A stretch of DNA of 38,944 bases, from the IMG/VR virus record IMGVR_UViG_3300025102_000090, positions 1 through 38,944 of that record; one strand, given 5' to 3'. Made by a program: the position numbers and the translations under genes. Positions 1 to 8,802 of this stretch are shown piece after piece (position 1 is the first letter of the stretch; each line of letters starts with the position of its first letter). The notes beneath the pieces were generated by a model that saw only the letters and a program-made list of their open reading frames with translations, was not told the origin of the DNA and made no database searches. The stretch comes from a virus.

Positions 1-969
1 AACAGCGTCTGCAACTCTTGTTAGTTGGTCAGGTGGAAGGGTTTTAAATGGATCTTGAGATTTGTAAAAAAAGTTTATTACGGTTTCAGATGTTAAAACT
101 TTACTTTCTACAACATATAGCGCTGAGCCCCCAGTTTCTTTATATATTAATTCAACTTTATTAATTCCTAAACCTGCTGGCGTAGGAACTGACAACTGAA
201 CTGACTTTATAGCATTAACAAAAGTTTCAATTTCACCAAAATCTTGTATATTTGTTGCAATAGCATCAGCATTATTTAATCTTGAAAAACATATAGGAGT
301 AAATGGCGCTAGCACACTATATTCCCCATCTTCAAACTGGTATCTATAAGAAAACCTAATTAATTTATTTTCAAGAAAGTTTGAAGTAATTACATTGCCC
401 TGCTCGTCTGAGTTAGAAACACCAATTATATTTGCTGCAATATAAGGCGCGTATTTAGCAACAGAAATTACGTCGTCAATATTTGTGGCTAAATTATACC
501 TGCCTGGCGTATTTCTAGCTGTTTCAACATTTATTTTTCTTGGAGGATTTCTATCATCTGTAAAAAACAAAAGTTCATCAACTAAATTTATTCCTGTAAT
601 TAAATAATTTTGATGAAAGTTTAGCGCATTACTATTAACTAAAACAGTGCCCTTATTCGCTTTTTGGTTATACTCAATAATTTGATGGTTACCACTATTT
701 ATTTCGTTATACGAAGAATTTGTAGTAATAAAGTAGTATATTCTTTCGTTACCATTATCTCTATATTCTCCAATAACTTTAGCATTAGACAAACTAGTAT
801 CATTAATAAGTTTGTTACCTAATATGTTTTCAACAGCTCCCAGGTCTGAACTTTCAGATTTGCTTACATTTATATTTAATGCTTCTCGGTATTCACCGGG
901 CTTAAGCATTTTATCATCTAAATCGCGATTCATTTTGCTCGCGTTAAAGAGTCTTTTAATTTCTGGCAT
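1..969 (-). CDS. Virion/tail stabilisation-like protein, 3' end outside window
   Basis: Open reading frame of 323 codons starting at the ATG at 969 and still open at base 1, so the C-terminus is missing. The N-terminus (MPEIKRLFNASKMNRDLDDK, followed by KPGEYREALNI) is of a type common in marine phage proteins annotated as structural or as packaged-DNA/tail stabilisation proteins (P22 gp10-like); this family link is from memory. The rest is beta-rich with alternating hydrophobic strands and no membrane segment. It is the last gene of the head-neck block and lies 3 bases after the gene upstream, so it is probably cotranscribed. A neck or tail-tube role fits the position; the exact function is not proven. 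Confidence 0.6.
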   Translation of the reverse strand, partial: MPEIKRLFNASKMNRDLDDKMLKPGEYREALNINVSKSESSDLGAVENILGNKLINDTSLSNAKVIGEYRDNGNERIYYFITTNSSYNEINSGNHQIIEYNQKANKGTVLVNSNALNFHQNYLITGINLVDELLFFTDDRNPPRKINVETARNTPGRYNLATNIDDVISVAKYAPYIAANIIGVSNSDEQGNVITSNFLENKLIRFSYRYQFEDGEYSVLAPFTPICFSRLNNADAIATNIQDFGEIETFVNAIKSVQLSVPTPAGLGINKVELIYKETGGSALYVVESKVLTSETVINFFYKSQDPFKTLPPDQLTRVADAV

Positions 970-972
970 ATA

Positions 973-1893
973 TTAGTGTTTAATCCACTTAGATTTACCT
1001 CTTAATACTTGAGCTAATTCGTTTATTTTTAAATTACTAAGTCTAATTTTTGCATTTTTCATTTTAGCATAAGCTTCTTTTTTATACAAAGGGGCCGCTC
1101 CCGCTGAAGAAGGCCGTAGCTTAGATAAATTATAAAGCATATTTGCATATACTGCATCCTCTGCTAATTTAGGTACTAAGACATTATCAAAATTGCCATT
1201 ATCACCTAATCCATCAGAAATATATTGTAACGATATTAAATCGCCCTCATTAAAAAATGAATTAAAATATACTTTACCCGCTTCTAAATCAAGTAAATAT
1301 TCACCATTAATATTTTGTCTTTCTGGCTCGGAGCCATATCTTCTACCATAAGAAGAAATGTCATCGTCATCATAACCGTCGTTATAGTCTTCAATATTTT
1401 TTAATGTTGTAAAACTTCTTTCGGTTTTAAATCTATCTGCTGTTTCAGATATTTCACTAAATGTTAAATTACCTTCTTGATCATATATATATTTAAAATC
1501 CTGATCTTGCGCAACAGCTTTTGTTGGCTTTGTAGTTTTAGAATTTTGAATTGTTCTATGATTGCCATTTGCATCAACGTATGAAAATTTAACGTAATTA
1601 ACATAGTCGGAGGGCAAAGAAAGCTGCAAAGTTGAGCTTAATTCAATTTCAATATTTTTTTCCGCATGAAAAACATCATAGCTAAATTCCTGAACAGACC
1701 TTTGTGCCCAAAAAGCAATTTCATATCTAGGAATTCTTGATAATACTTTTCCATCACCAACATAAGCAATCATAAAGTTATTGATTATGTCATTTAAATG
1801 TGTTCTGCTGTAATATCCGGGTATTGCTGTTCCTGTTCCTCCTTCTTGCGAAGAATAATTATCTATATCTAAAGGTTTTCTTGATATTGCCAT
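973..1893 (-). CDS. Putative neck/head-tail connector protein (306 aa)
   Basis: The start ATG at 1893 shares one base with the TAA stop of the gene upstream (TAATG), which supports this start. Residues about 30-110 contain the block HLNDIINNFMIAYVGDGK followed by FWAQRSVQEFSYDVF and LPSDYVNYVKFSYVD, a pattern I associate with neck/ring or tail-tubular proteins of marine and crAss-like phages. An acidic, tyrosine-rich stretch (DYNDGYDDDD) lies near residues 168-177, and the C-terminal 70 residues are helical. It lies between another connector-like protein and the stabilisation-like protein, which fits a neck role. The coding call is strong; the function rests on gene order and a remembered sequence pattern. 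Confidence 0.6.
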   Translation of the reverse strand: MAISRKPLDIDNYSSQEGGTGTAIPGYYSRTHLNDIINNFMIAYVGDGKVLSRIPRYEIAFWAQRSVQEFSYDVFHAEKNIEIELSSTLQLSLPSDYVNYVKFSYVDANGNHRTIQNSKTTKPTKAVAQDQDFKYIYDQEGNLTFSEISETADRFKTERSFTTLKNIEDYNDGYDDDDISSYGRRYGSEPERQNINGEYLLDLEAGKVYFNSFFNEGDLISLQYISDGLGDNGNFDNVLVPKLAEDAVYANMLYNLSKLRPSSAGAAPLYKKEAYAKMKNAKIRLSNLKINELAQVLRGKSKWIKH

Positions 1894-2639
1894 TATTGTT
1901 CAGTTGCTTGAATTTGTTGATCTTTTCCTTGTGCAAAACCTGCTACATCCGCTTGTTTGATTACAACACCAGCATAAGACAGTATTTTAGCAACCAAAGC
2001 GTGCTCTTCAGATTGTTGTAGCTCAAAGTCAAAAGATTTTGCTGTTGCAGAATAACTATCTGTTGATGGATCGAAAGCTGTAGAATCATATATAGGTTCA
2101 TTAGGCACTCCGGCTGCTATTTGAGCAGCGCTAGGCATTAAATAACCAAATTTAGGTTTAATAGGCTTTCTTAAATAATCTATAGTAACTCCAGTCGATA
2201 TAGTTGTAGGATATATAACTACACCATTAGAAACTAATGTAAATACAGGTTGTGTTTTTACAGGAGCTGTTAATGGTGATAAATTAACATATTTAACGGA
2301 TTCATGCGAAATAAAATCTGCCACTATATTATCTACAGATATAACTCCTAATTTATAAAAATCAGAAGGAAATGCAAATATATCATTAGCTTTTGTTAAG
2401 CCCCCTGTTTTGTAAAATATATTTATTTTTTCAGAGCTATTTAACAAAGGATCTGAAAAATCACTTTGCAATATAGGGCTGGCCTCGTAAGTAGCACTCC
2501 TAGCAAAGTATCCTTCAAATATTTCGTTTTGTGCCTGTGCAGCTAACTCATTAAATTCTTCAGGTGTTATATAACCTCTGTTGTCTTTGTTAGTTATTAC
2601 AAGAACCGCTTTATATACATTATTTATGTTTACACTCAT
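1893..2639 (-). CDS. Putative head completion/ring protein (248 aa)
   Basis: I prefer the ATG at 2639, giving MSVNINNVYKAVL; the frame also stays open to a GTG at 2660 that would add seven residues. The N-terminal helix region NRGYITPEEFNELAAQAQNE is typical of conserved neck proteins in marine phage genomes. The middle (about 60-160) is beta-rich and ends in IDYLRKPIKP, and the C-terminus is helical and ends QIQATEQ. The stop overlaps the next start by one base (TAATG), suggesting translational coupling. It follows the 257-aa gene after a 52-base gap. A connector or ring role is inferred from position only; no enzymatic motif is visible. Confidence 0.6.
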   Translation of the reverse strand: MSVNINNVYKAVLVITNKDNRGYITPEEFNELAAQAQNEIFEGYFARSATYEASPILQSDFSDPLLNSSEKINIFYKTGGLTKANDIFAFPSDFYKLGVISVDNIVADFISHESVKYVNLSPLTAPVKTQPVFTLVSNGVVIYPTTISTGVTIDYLRKPIKPKFGYLMPSAAQIAAGVPNEPIYDSTAFDPSTDSYSATAKSFDFELQQSEEHALVAKILSYAGVVIKQADVAGFAQGKDQQIQATEQ

Positions 2640-2690
2640 ATTTTTTAAATTAGTGAGCACAAAGTTGATTTCTCACTTTATGCCCTTTGT

Positions 2691-2712
2691 ATTATGAAAT
2701 TTTTTTCATAAT
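2691..2712. repeat. Perfect AT-rich inverted repeat at a gene end
   Basis: ATTATGAAA and its exact reverse complement TTTCATAAT are separated by a four-base loop. The repeat covers the stop codon of the 257-aa gene (stop at 2692-2694). No T-tract follows on the minus strand, so it is not a classical terminator. It may protect an mRNA end or simply be a chance AT palindrome. Confidence 0.4.
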
Positions 2713-3465
2713 AGACTTCATTAAATCAATACCATCATCTGTTTTAAAATAAGCGGCTAGCGCTCCATAAGGGTGTTGATCAAAAGGTACTGTCATAACT
2801 TTTTTGCCATTTGCTAATTTAAACACAGTGCCATCGTCAGTTAAGTTTAATATACCTAATTCAACAGCCCTATTAGCAAGATTTCTTAGCTTTATATCTT
2901 CGTCTTTAGATAACTCTATAAAAAGTTTTGGATCATTTTGTGCAAATCTGTATGCATCTCTTTTTAATTCTTTAGAGCTAAGGTCAGTAACTGTTGACCC
3001 TAATTCAGTTCGCATAATAGCTTCTAAATGTTCAATGTCTAAAGTTTTAACAAGATTTAAAGCTTCTAATTCTAATTCTAAATCTTCAATTTCATCAGTA
3101 GCCTCTGCCACTTCGTCAATTTCTTCCCACAAGTTTCCAGCTTGAGGGTGATATATAGATAATAGTTTTTGTAATGCTTGTTGTTGTCTAGAAACTTCAA
3201 GCACACCATCAAGAAATATAACATGGCCTAAAGTTACATAACCTTGTTGTTCGTCTACAAATAAAGATTTTTGATTTGTAGCATATCTTATTTCTTTGTT
3301 TTCTCCAGTATTTTCATCAAACCAAAACAATGGTTTTCTTAACGTGTGTTTAGACTGAACAGTCCAACTTATTGGAGATCTATTTTGAGTTAAAATATAA
3401 ACTCTATCTTTTATTTCCCAATCTTTTTCAAGATTAGTTTTTCTTTTTTGTGTTTGTGTAGTCAT
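2692..3465 (-). CDS. Virion-associated protein downstream of the capsid gene (257 aa)
   Basis: ATG at 3465, with no Shine-Dalgarno in front (leader TATTATATC). It is the first gene after the terminator that follows the major capsid gene. The N-terminal half is beta-rich and includes RSPISWTVQSKHTLRKPLFW and RYATNQKSLFVDEQQGYVTL. Residues about 110-150 form a very acidic helix (EEIDEVAEATDEIEDLELELEAL as separate short blocks of E/D). The C-terminal half is helical. I know similar proteins only as uncharacterised neighbours of marine phage capsid genes. A head decoration, head-closure or internal virion role is plausible from position, but I cannot assign a family. Confidence 0.6.
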   Translation of the reverse strand: MTTQTQKRKTNLEKDWEIKDRVYILTQNRSPISWTVQSKHTLRKPLFWFDENTGENKEIRYATNQKSLFVDEQQGYVTLGHVIFLDGVLEVSRQQQALQKLLSIYHPQAGNLWEEIDEVAEATDEIEDLELELEALNLVKTLDIEHLEAIMRTELGSTVTDLSSKELKRDAYRFAQNDPKLFIELSKDEDIKLRNLANRAVELGILNLTDDGTVFKLANGKKVMTVPFDQHPYGALAAYFKTDDGIDLMKSIMKKIS

Positions 3466-3475
3466 GATATAATAT

Positions 3476-3522
3476 AATAAAAATAAAAATGAGGATAGGG
3501 GTGGCCGAAACCACCCGTCCTC
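3476..3522 (-). terminator. Rho-independent terminator after the major capsid gene
   Basis: Read on the minus strand, GAGGA pairs with TCCTC and GGGTGG with CCACCC around the loop TTTCGG, followed by ATTTTTATTTTTATTA. It lies just after the capsid stop codon (3532) and before the 257-aa gene. It is the clearest intergenic terminator in the window and probably sets a high-abundance capsid message apart from the neck genes. Confidence 0.8.
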
Positions 3523-3531
3523 TAATAATAA

Positions 3532-5058
3532 TTATGCTTTAAACAATACAAAGTTATTAGCACCTTGTACAATTAAACATCTTTCAGATAGATAGTGCAT
3601 TCTCATTTCATCAATTGGAGATGAAGAAGCGCCACCTACAGATCCAGTAACCCAAGATTTCATTTTTCTGTTTTCAGTTTCAGAAGCTCTATATCTTACG
3701 TGTAAGAAAGGTCTTTTGATATTTTTTCCAAGAACTTGATCGTATACTGTTGAAGTACCAGCGGGAACTAGTACACCTTCAATATCTTTAAAACCACCTC
3801 TTGTTGAAAAATCATTTAAGTATTTCCAGTCAGTTTTGTAAAAATCATAAGAACCTCTTCTGTATCCAGTAAATCCTAGATTAAGAGCCATATCCTCGCT
3901 GTTGTTAAATACACCAAAAGAAGTACCTCCAGAGTATCCACCGTTTTGTTGTGCAAGAATATCATCAATTTCTAAAGAAAGATCTCTACCTAAGAAAAGC
4001 ATATTTTCTTCAATAGCACCTTGCTTGTCTAATTGCTTAAGTACAGCATCAAAATCTGTTAAAGCACCACCAGAAGCTTGCGCTCCAAAGTCAGAATATA
4101 CATTACCTCTTGCCTCAATAGCTTCAAAGAAACCTTCAGTACCTCTAGCAGTAGCAGTGATACCTGAATCGTAAAAATCTAAAGTAGCTCCAGTGTTTAA
4201 TTGCTTAACACCTTCAACCATAGACATTTCTAGATAATCTTCCCAACGTAGTCTGTTTTCGTGCTCAGACTTTAAATACCATAAATAACCAGATGCTCCA
4301 TTTTCAGAAGTAACTTCAATCCATCCTATTTGAGCAGTGTCAGATCCATTGATTGAATAGTGCTCTTTAAGAATAATTGGAGAGTTAGTAAATGTAGCAT
4401 AGCTAGGATCTAGTTTCTCAGTAAAGTTGCCAGTACCTTTTGCAAATTCAGATCCGTAAGCAAGAGCTGTAAATCTTTGAGCATTTGTAATAGCAGGAAT
4501 TCCAGTTAAAGATTTAACTTGGAAATAGTTACCAGAAACATTAGTTACAACACCTTTGATTACGGCACCAGTACCTCCTACTGCAGATGTAGCAGAAGAT
4601 TGAGCTTGAATCATAACTGTTTGTCCTTTTCGGAAATTAACAGCAGTAGTTCCTTGTGTAGTAACACCTAAGCTTGTAGGCTGAGCTGTAGGAACATTAA
4701 AGTTCAATACAAGACCTCCTGTTGTAGCAGCACTTGCAGTTCCAGGAGTAGTTCCTGAAGTTGGCATTGTGCCCGCATTACTTAGATAAATAGCATTAGC
4801 ATATCGTGTGTGCAATCTACCTTGCTCAGTCCAAATAATTTGGTCTGAAGTAGATGGCATCTCCGCTGATACCATACGAAGAAAAGAGCCTATAGATCTG
4901 TTTCCATATCTTTCAACTTCTTGTTCGTATACATCAGGTAAAAATTGTTGAGCCCACATATTAAATGAGCTGTCTGTAAAATCAATATAGTTACCAGCAT
5001 ATAATGCTTTGCTTTGGGTTGGTTGCAAAGCAGCTGGTATTCCACTTGTAAAAGCCAT
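3532..5058 (-). CDS. Major capsid protein (508 aa)
   Basis: Protein of a length typical for HK97-fold capsid proteins, without membrane segments or signal peptide, rich in Gly, Ser, Thr and Ala. It starts MAFTSGIPAALQPTQSKALY and contains a helical early part with SFNMWAQQFLPDVYEQEVER that may correspond to an N-arm/E-loop lead-in. A variable insertion at about 93-170 is Ala/Gly/Thr rich. Position decides the call: it follows portal and an acidic scaffold-like gene, and has its own strong terminator directly downstream, as expected for the most abundant virion protein. No cleavage site can be assigned. The start at 5058 has an A/T leader and no Shine-Dalgarno. Confidence 0.8.
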   Translation of the reverse strand: MAFTSGIPAALQPTQSKALYAGNYIDFTDSSFNMWAQQFLPDVYEQEVERYGNRSIGSFLRMVSAEMPSTSDQIIWTEQGRLHTRYANAIYLSNAGTMPTSGTTPGTASAATTGGLVLNFNVPTAQPTSLGVTTQGTTAVNFRKGQTVMIQAQSSATSAVGGTGAVIKGVVTNVSGNYFQVKSLTGIPAITNAQRFTALAYGSEFAKGTGNFTEKLDPSYATFTNSPIILKEHYSINGSDTAQIGWIEVTSENGASGYLWYLKSEHENRLRWEDYLEMSMVEGVKQLNTGATLDFYDSGITATARGTEGFFEAIEARGNVYSDFGAQASGGALTDFDAVLKQLDKQGAIEENMLFLGRDLSLEIDDILAQQNGGYSGGTSFGVFNNSEDMALNLGFTGYRRGSYDFYKTDWKYLNDFSTRGGFKDIEGVLVPAGTSTVYDQVLGKNIKRPFLHVRYRASETENRKMKSWVTGSVGGASSSPIDEMRMHYLSERCLIVQGANNFVLFKA

Positions 5059-5081
5059 TTGTAAAAATTTTTAAAATTAAG

Positions 5082-6359
5082 TTATTTAGTCCATTTTATA
5101 CGAAGCTTATCAGAAGAGTTACCGGAAACAACTTTTATTTTTTGACCTGCTGGCGTGCTTATACTAGAATTGTCAACACGAGGTTGCATATCTATGTTTT
5201 TTGCTTTCTTAGCAGCATCTTTTATCGCATCGGCACGGCCTTGCTCATAAAAATGATTTGCTATTTTATCAGCATTAGCGCCAACATATAAAGCCTTATG
5301 GTATTCCACTGGCTTTTCAATAACAGTTTTTTCTTTGTCCATGAATAAACTAGCAAAGTTTTTAAAATCACTTTGTGATTCTTTAACTTTTAGAGGATTT
5401 TCAATCTTAAATCTATATTTGTTTTCACCAACCTTAAAATCAAAACCTTTGAATTCATCGTTAAAAACTTTATTTGTTTTTAAAGTAAAATCCTCTCTAA
5501 TTTTTTCTGCTTCTTTTAAAACTTCTTGATTATTATTATAAAGCTCTACGGCATCTTTATACTCTTCAGGAATACCATCTTGCTTTCTTAACTTAAGATC
5601 TGCATAGTATTTTTCTTTTGAATCTGTAAAATGCTTTTGAGCTTCATAAATCTTTTCTTTGAATGCTAATTGTTTTGCTTTAACTTCAGCTTGATCAGCT
5701 GTTTCTTCATCATAAGCAAAATCTTTTTGCATCAAAAAATTTATATCCTCATTATTTAAATGAGGTTTAGTTTGCCTTAAATATTCATATATTAGTGTAG
5801 CATTATCTAGTTTAGAATAGTCTTTATTTAAACTAACATAGTCTTCTAAAGAACCACCCGTTTCTTGCATAAAGCTTACTAACTTTTCAATATCTTCAGG
5901 GTAAATATTTTTTTCTTCTACCGCCTTTTGAACTTCCTCAACAATTTTTTCTTTTTGTTTAGTTTGCTCAACTTGTTTTTCTTCGGTATCTTTAATTAAT
6001 TCTAAAGGAGAATCTACTTCTTGCCCTTGCTCTTTTTCTTTACTTTTATTTTCTTCTTCTTGTTTATTTTCTCCGGCAGGTTCTTTAGACTCTTCTTCGT
6101 TTTTTTCTTGAACCTCTTCGCTAGCTTCGGATCCACCGCGTACAGGTATCTCATCTGTGCTTTGCTCTTGAACGGCATCTTCTTCTTTTTTAGCAGGAGG
6201 GGTGTCTACATTTACACGATATACACCGTCCTCTTGAAATCCATAATTAGAATCGACTTCGCCTTTTTCTATTGCGTCTTGCAATACGTTGGCTTCTTTT
6301 TCTTGTGCTGAAACACTTTCGTTTGTTTCAACAGGTTTTACTTCAACTTGTTCTTCCAT
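5082..6359 (-). CDS. Scaffold-like acidic coiled-coil protein (425 aa)
   Basis: Lies between portal and capsid, the usual place of scaffolding proteins. Residues 1-150 are almost entirely E, K, Q, D, S and P and look disordered (for example EEQVEVKPVETNE and NKQEEENKSKEKEQGQEVD). Residues about 150-330 are predicted long charged helices with heptad-like spacing. A short beta-containing region (FKVGENKYRFKIENP) follows near 310. The C-terminus ends with a basic cluster, KLRIKWTK, which could contact the capsid shell as in other scaffolds. No protease triad is visible. Function is inferred from composition and order; it could instead be a portal-associated head protein. Confidence 0.65.
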   Translation of the reverse strand: MEEQVEVKPVETNESVSAQEKEANVLQDAIEKGEVDSNYGFQEDGVYRVNVDTPPAKKEEDAVQEQSTDEIPVRGGSEASEEVQEKNEEESKEPAGENKQEEENKSKEKEQGQEVDSPLELIKDTEEKQVEQTKQKEKIVEEVQKAVEEKNIYPEDIEKLVSFMQETGGSLEDYVSLNKDYSKLDNATLIYEYLRQTKPHLNNEDINFLMQKDFAYDEETADQAEVKAKQLAFKEKIYEAQKHFTDSKEKYYADLKLRKQDGIPEEYKDAVELYNNNQEVLKEAEKIREDFTLKTNKVFNDEFKGFDFKVGENKYRFKIENPLKVKESQSDFKNFASLFMDKEKTVIEKPVEYHKALYVGANADKIANHFYEQGRADAIKDAAKKAKNIDMQPRVDNSSISTPAGQKIKVVSGNSSDKLRIKWTK

Positions 6360-6385
6360 GATATAATATAATATAATAATTTATT

Positions 6386-8800
6386 TTACTTAGGTTCAAA
6401 CCTTGATAGATCAAACCCACCTAAAACATCATTGCCTTTTGACTCAAATGATTTTTTAGGCTTTTCTGTTTTTGGGGGGCCAGCTATTGACGTAGAGCTA
6501 ATTTTTTTGTCTGCTATTCTTTCCTGGACCTCCGCCTGCCTCCCGGCTAATTCTTTTTGTGCTTTTAATTCTAATTCTTTTAATTTAACATTAAGCTCAT
6601 ATTCGTAATACATAAGCTCTTTTTTTGTTTTAGCCTCTATTTCTAATTTTTTAATACCTAATTCATTTTCAGCAGTAGATATTTGTACTGTAGATGCTGC
6701 TTTCATTTGAGCAGATTGAGCTTTTGCTTCTTCTATTTGTATTTGCGCTTGACCTTGCGCTTCCGCTTGTGCAACAGAAGCTGCTTTTGCCTGCTCTTGG
6801 TCCATTGCTGCTTTTCTTTGCCTTCTAATTTTTAAAAGCTGATTTGCCAGTTTAACATTTTTTATATCTCTAATGTCAATAGCATCTTCTAAGTTTATTC
6901 CTTGTTGTGATAGAGCCACCTGTATGTTAGCTTCTAATAATTGTTTTTCTTGTTCGTCTGGCTCTATTTCTAAAAATATACCAAAGTCATGAATATGCAG
7001 GCTATTAAGCTCTTGTAAAGCACCCACCGTAAATTGGCCTAAAGCACTAATAAACGATTCTTTTGTTGGGTGAAATTCTAATACATCTTTAAATCTTAAA
7101 GATATTGCTTCAGCTATAGTTCCAGTAATAAACATACTACTGTCTAGTATATGCCTAGTTGCTACATTGCTATTTGCAGCAGCTAGTTTTTGTACTCCAA
7201 CTAGTGCTTTAGGATCTGGGTCAGAACCATCCCTTGCCTCATTTAAACCAGTTATATCACGTATCATTTGTAAATACTGGTTATATGCGCCTATAAGAAC
7301 TTGCACTTGATTCCCGCCTCCCCCTGGGAGTTCTTGAATTGGAACTTTACCAGGATTAATATCGCCTTCTGTATTTAAAGATCTACCTATAATAGAACCA
7401 GTCTGAAAATACATATTCAAAGCTTCCTGCGGATTGTAACTTGTGCCATTGCCTAAATCAATTTCTGAAAGCCCGTCTGCGTCTAAATAAACACCAGAAG
7501 GAACCATCTTTTGAATAGCCTGTTGCATTTTTAAATGCGTTAGCTGAATTAGATCAGCATATGGTGTCATCTTTGAAACTAAAGAATCTATTTTGCCTTT
7601 ATATATTCTAGGTGCGGAAACAATATAATTCATTAATACCTTGTTGGTATTAGAAAAAGGACGAATCATATTAGCGGCCTTTTCCCATTTTAGTAAATTA
7701 TTATTACCTAGTGCATATACTCCTTCATAAATGACCTCTCTTGCTTGAGCCACTCTTTGAAATCTTGTTCTTTTATCTTTAGGTGGATTAAAAGTATCTG
7801 ATTTTTGTATAGCTCTCGCCCCGCCAGAGGTGGTTTCTTTTATTTTGTAAACGTCGTTTTCAAATGTTTTCCAATTGAAATATAATAAACTTACCGTGTT
7901 GCTATCTTTTTCTTGCCCTCTATCACCTATAGAGTTTGAATATGAACTATAAGAATTTCCTTTTTGTCTTAAATCTTCTAATTGCTCAACGTCTAAATTT
8001 GGAAATTGCTTTTTAAGCTCATTTATTTTTACTCTTTTAACTTCACCAAAATAATAACAATCTTGGAAATTGGGATCTTCTGTGTACGACCATACTAAAT
8101 TAGCAGGGTCTACATAATCTAATTTTATTCCGTCTGTATTATTAAAAGAATGTTTTACAGCGCCTATACCTATTACAGCAATATCATAATCTACACGTTT
8201 TTTTATTTGATCATATTTATTGCTTAAAAATACATTTTGTATTGCTTGTTCTTGTGCTATTTCAATACTTTGTTTATATTGTAATTGCATATACAATTCA
8301 AGCTCTTCTGTATTTTGAGGAGCGTCATCATCAGGAACATTTCTAACATCTACATTTAATGTATTTTTTATATTGTCTATTAATGACTTTGCATTTATAT
8401 CTCTTTGTATAGAGTTAACAAATTCAGTTCTTCTTCCCGTTGATATTGGATCTTGCGCAAATGCTTTTATAGAAAATAATCTATCTTGCATGCCATTAAC
8501 AACTATGTCAACAAATTTAGGAACTATTGGTACCGGTTTCCAATCTAAATTTAAATAAGATAGGTCTCCATTTATAGCAAACTCATCTTTATACTTATTA
8601 ATAGACTGCTCACCTCTAGCATATAACCTAAGCCTATGATACTCATCTCTAGATTGATTAAATCTTCCGGATGCTCCGTCTTTATTAAACCAATCTTGCT
8701 CAATAGCCTTTGCTACTTTTGTTCCGTAATCTATTGACTGCTTCTCTATGTCTAGCACTGCTTGACTAGGGAATTCAATATTTGTTTCAGTATATGCCAT
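6386..8800 (-). CDS. Portal protein (804 aa)
   Basis: Long protein directly after the terminase large subunit and before the scaffold-like and capsid genes. The N-terminal 250 residues carry the pattern usual for podovirus-type portals, such as EYHRLRLYARGEQSINKYK, a VPIVPKFVDIVVNGMQDRLF helix and DYVDPANLVWSYTEDP. The central region (about 360-560) contains RPFSNTNKVLMNYIVSAPRI and ITGLNEARDGSDPDPKALVG, the latter resembling the clip/stem area of large portals. Residues about 655-765 form a long Ala/Gln/Lys/Glu coiled coil that could be a barrel or internal extension. It ends with a Lys/Pro-rich tail. The start at 8800 is separated by two bases from the terminase stop. Strong call from gene order and architecture. 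Confidence 0.85.
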   Translation of the reverse strand: MAYTETNIEFPSQAVLDIEKQSIDYGTKVAKAIEQDWFNKDGASGRFNQSRDEYHRLRLYARGEQSINKYKDEFAINGDLSYLNLDWKPVPIVPKFVDIVVNGMQDRLFSIKAFAQDPISTGRRTEFVNSIQRDINAKSLIDNIKNTLNVDVRNVPDDDAPQNTEELELYMQLQYKQSIEIAQEQAIQNVFLSNKYDQIKKRVDYDIAVIGIGAVKHSFNNTDGIKLDYVDPANLVWSYTEDPNFQDCYYFGEVKRVKINELKKQFPNLDVEQLEDLRQKGNSYSSYSNSIGDRGQEKDSNTVSLLYFNWKTFENDVYKIKETTSGGARAIQKSDTFNPPKDKRTRFQRVAQAREVIYEGVYALGNNNLLKWEKAANMIRPFSNTNKVLMNYIVSAPRIYKGKIDSLVSKMTPYADLIQLTHLKMQQAIQKMVPSGVYLDADGLSEIDLGNGTSYNPQEALNMYFQTGSIIGRSLNTEGDINPGKVPIQELPGGGGNQVQVLIGAYNQYLQMIRDITGLNEARDGSDPDPKALVGVQKLAAANSNVATRHILDSSMFITGTIAEAISLRFKDVLEFHPTKESFISALGQFTVGALQELNSLHIHDFGIFLEIEPDEQEKQLLEANIQVALSQQGINLEDAIDIRDIKNVKLANQLLKIRRQRKAAMDQEQAKAASVAQAEAQGQAQIQIEEAKAQSAQMKAASTVQISTAENELGIKKLEIEAKTKKELMYYEYELNVKLKELELKAQKELAGRQAEVQERIADKKISSTSIAGPPKTEKPKKSFESKGNDVLGGFDLSRFEPK

Positions 8801-8802
8801 AT

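Noticed and set aside
2640-2691. GTGAG/CTCAC hairpin as a terminator
   Set aside because: Five-bp stem with a 14-base loop and no T-tract; too weak.
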